Of a stretch of 64,000 nt of DNA, positions 63,466 through 64,000 are shown one piece after another; the first letter of the stretch is position 1; each line of letters begins with the position of its first letter. Under the pieces are notes generated by a model, which ran no database searches, was not told where the DNA came from, and saw only the letters and a list, made by a program, of their open reading frames with translations. The position numbers were made by a program, and so were the translations under genes. This DNA comes from Cellulomonas phragmiteti. Lineage in GTDB: Bacteria; Actinomycetota; Actinomycetes; Actinomycetales; Cellulomonadaceae. The DNA is taken from assembly GCF_016862775.1 (NCBI RefSeq), contig NZ_BONP01000003.1:62001-126000 (forward strand), given 5' to 3'.

Positions 63466-63471
63466 TAGCGT
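63466..63471 (+). promoter_or_regulatory. -10 element of leaderless hydrolase promoter
   Basis: TAGCGT, 7 bases before the ATG at 63479, without a Shine-Dalgarno. Confidence 0.4.
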
Positions 63472-63478
63472 CGCGAGC

Positions 63479-64000
63479 ATGGCCGCCCGACCGACGCCCG
63501 TCCTGCTCGTCCACGGCCTGCGCACGTCGCGCACGATGTGGCGCGCGCAGCTCGAGTCCCTCGAGCGCGCGGGGCGCCCCGCGGTCGCGATCGACCTGCC
63601 GGGCCACGGCGAGCGGATCGCCGAGACCTTCATCTGGGACGGGGCGATCGCGGCGGTCCGGGACGCGGTCGACGCCCTGGGTGGACGGGCCGTGGTGGTC
63701 GGGCTGTCGCTCGGGGGCTACGTCGCGATCGCGCACGCCGCGCGCCACCCGGAGCAGGTGGTCGGGCTCGTCGCCGCGGCCTGCAGCACGCGGCCCCGTC
63801 CGGTCGTGGTCCGCGCGTGGGGGGCCCTCGCCGACGGCTTCTTCGCCCGGCTGCCGGACCGTGGCGCGGCGGTCAACCAGGCGCTGGTCGACCGCGTGCT
63901 GCCCCCGCAGGGCGCCCTCGACGTCGCCGCCGGCGGGTTCGCGTACGACGTGGTCGGGCAGGCGATGCGCGCCGTGCGGGCCGCGGACCCGATCGCCGAC
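63479..64000 (+). CDS. alpha/beta fold hydrolase, truncated by window end
   Basis: The first 174 residues of an alpha/beta hydrolase. The strand-turn PVLLVHGLRTSRTMW carries the oxyanion HG. DLPGHGERIAE follows, and the nucleophile elbow is VGLSLGGYVAIAHAARHPEQ, with Ser near residue 80. The catalytic Asp and His should lie beyond the window. There is no signal peptide, so it is probably cytoplasmic. The substrate is unknown; esterase, lipase or C-C hydrolase are all possible. Confidence 0.85.
   Translation, partial: MAARPTPVLLVHGLRTSRTMWRAQLESLERAGRPAVAIDLPGHGERIAETFIWDGAIAAVRDAVDALGGRAVVVGLSLGGYVAIAHAARHPEQVVGLVAAACSTRPRPVVVRAWGALADGFFARLPDRGAAVNQALVDRVLPPQGALDVAAGGFAYDVVGQAMRAVRAADPIAD

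Overview
The window is high-GC actinobacterial DNA. GTG and TTG starts are common, many genes have a TANNNT-like -10 element only 6-8 bases before the start codon (leaderless messages), and the information genes run in the order tRNA-Trp/secE/nusG/rplK/rplA, rplJ/rplL, rpoB/rpoC, rpsL/rpsG/fusA/tuf, the S10-spc genes, secY/adk/map, and infA/rpmJ/rpsM/rpsK/rpoA/rplQ. Protein styles (NusG with an acidic N-terminal tail, short Adk, zinc-type S14 and L36, paired Roadblock/LC7 proteins) point to a Cellulomonas-like member of the Micrococcales. That placement is an inference from sequence style, not a database result.

Layout. 1-4.8 kb: a LacI-family regulator (cut by the window edge) divergent from two tandem MFS transporters, then murB. 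5-6.8 kb: a secreted TAP-like alpha/beta hydrolase. 6.9-15.2 kb, all minus strand: an adenosine deaminase-family enzyme, an OmpR-type two-component pair, a NarL-type two-component pair behind an ABC-2 exporter, and an aspartate-type aminotransferase. 15.4-18.2 kb: tRNA-Trp, secE, nusG, rplK, rplA. 18.4-23.8 kb: a non-ribosomal insert between rplA and rplJ. It encodes a TPR-CHAT protease-like protein, divergent from a subtilisin without a signal peptide, an ECF-like sigma factor, and a 174-residue protein whose gene overlaps the sigma gene. 24-48 kb: rplJL, rpoBC, a small lipoprotein, the str genes, a membrane-anchored beta-rich protein, and S10-spc genes through rplO. 49.4-55.4 kb: a second insert, between rplO and secY, with a SipW-type signal peptidase, three substrates carrying alternate-type signal peptides, a choice-of-anchor-type surface protein and an LAXTG sortase substrate. 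55.5-62.3 kb: secY, adk, map, a lone minus-strand hypothetical, infA, rpmJ, rpsM, rpsK, rpoA, rplQ. 62.4-64 kb: two minus-strand Roadblock-region genes and a truncated alpha/beta hydrolase.

The most interesting region is the 18.4-23.8 kb insert. A caspase-like CHAT protein with TPR repeats, a cytoplasmic subtilisin, a sigma factor and a small translationally coupled partner look like a proteolysis-gated transcription switch. The arrangement recalls the TPR-CHAT protease / substrate / sigma factor logic of type III-E CRISPR (Csx29, Csx30, CASP-sigma), but no CRISPR parts are present. The second insert looks like a surface-fibre or biofilm-matrix locus built around SipW-dependent secretion.

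Transcription units appear to be separated by strong GC-rich hairpins, and nearly every junction between ribosomal units carries an unrelated cargo gene or cluster.
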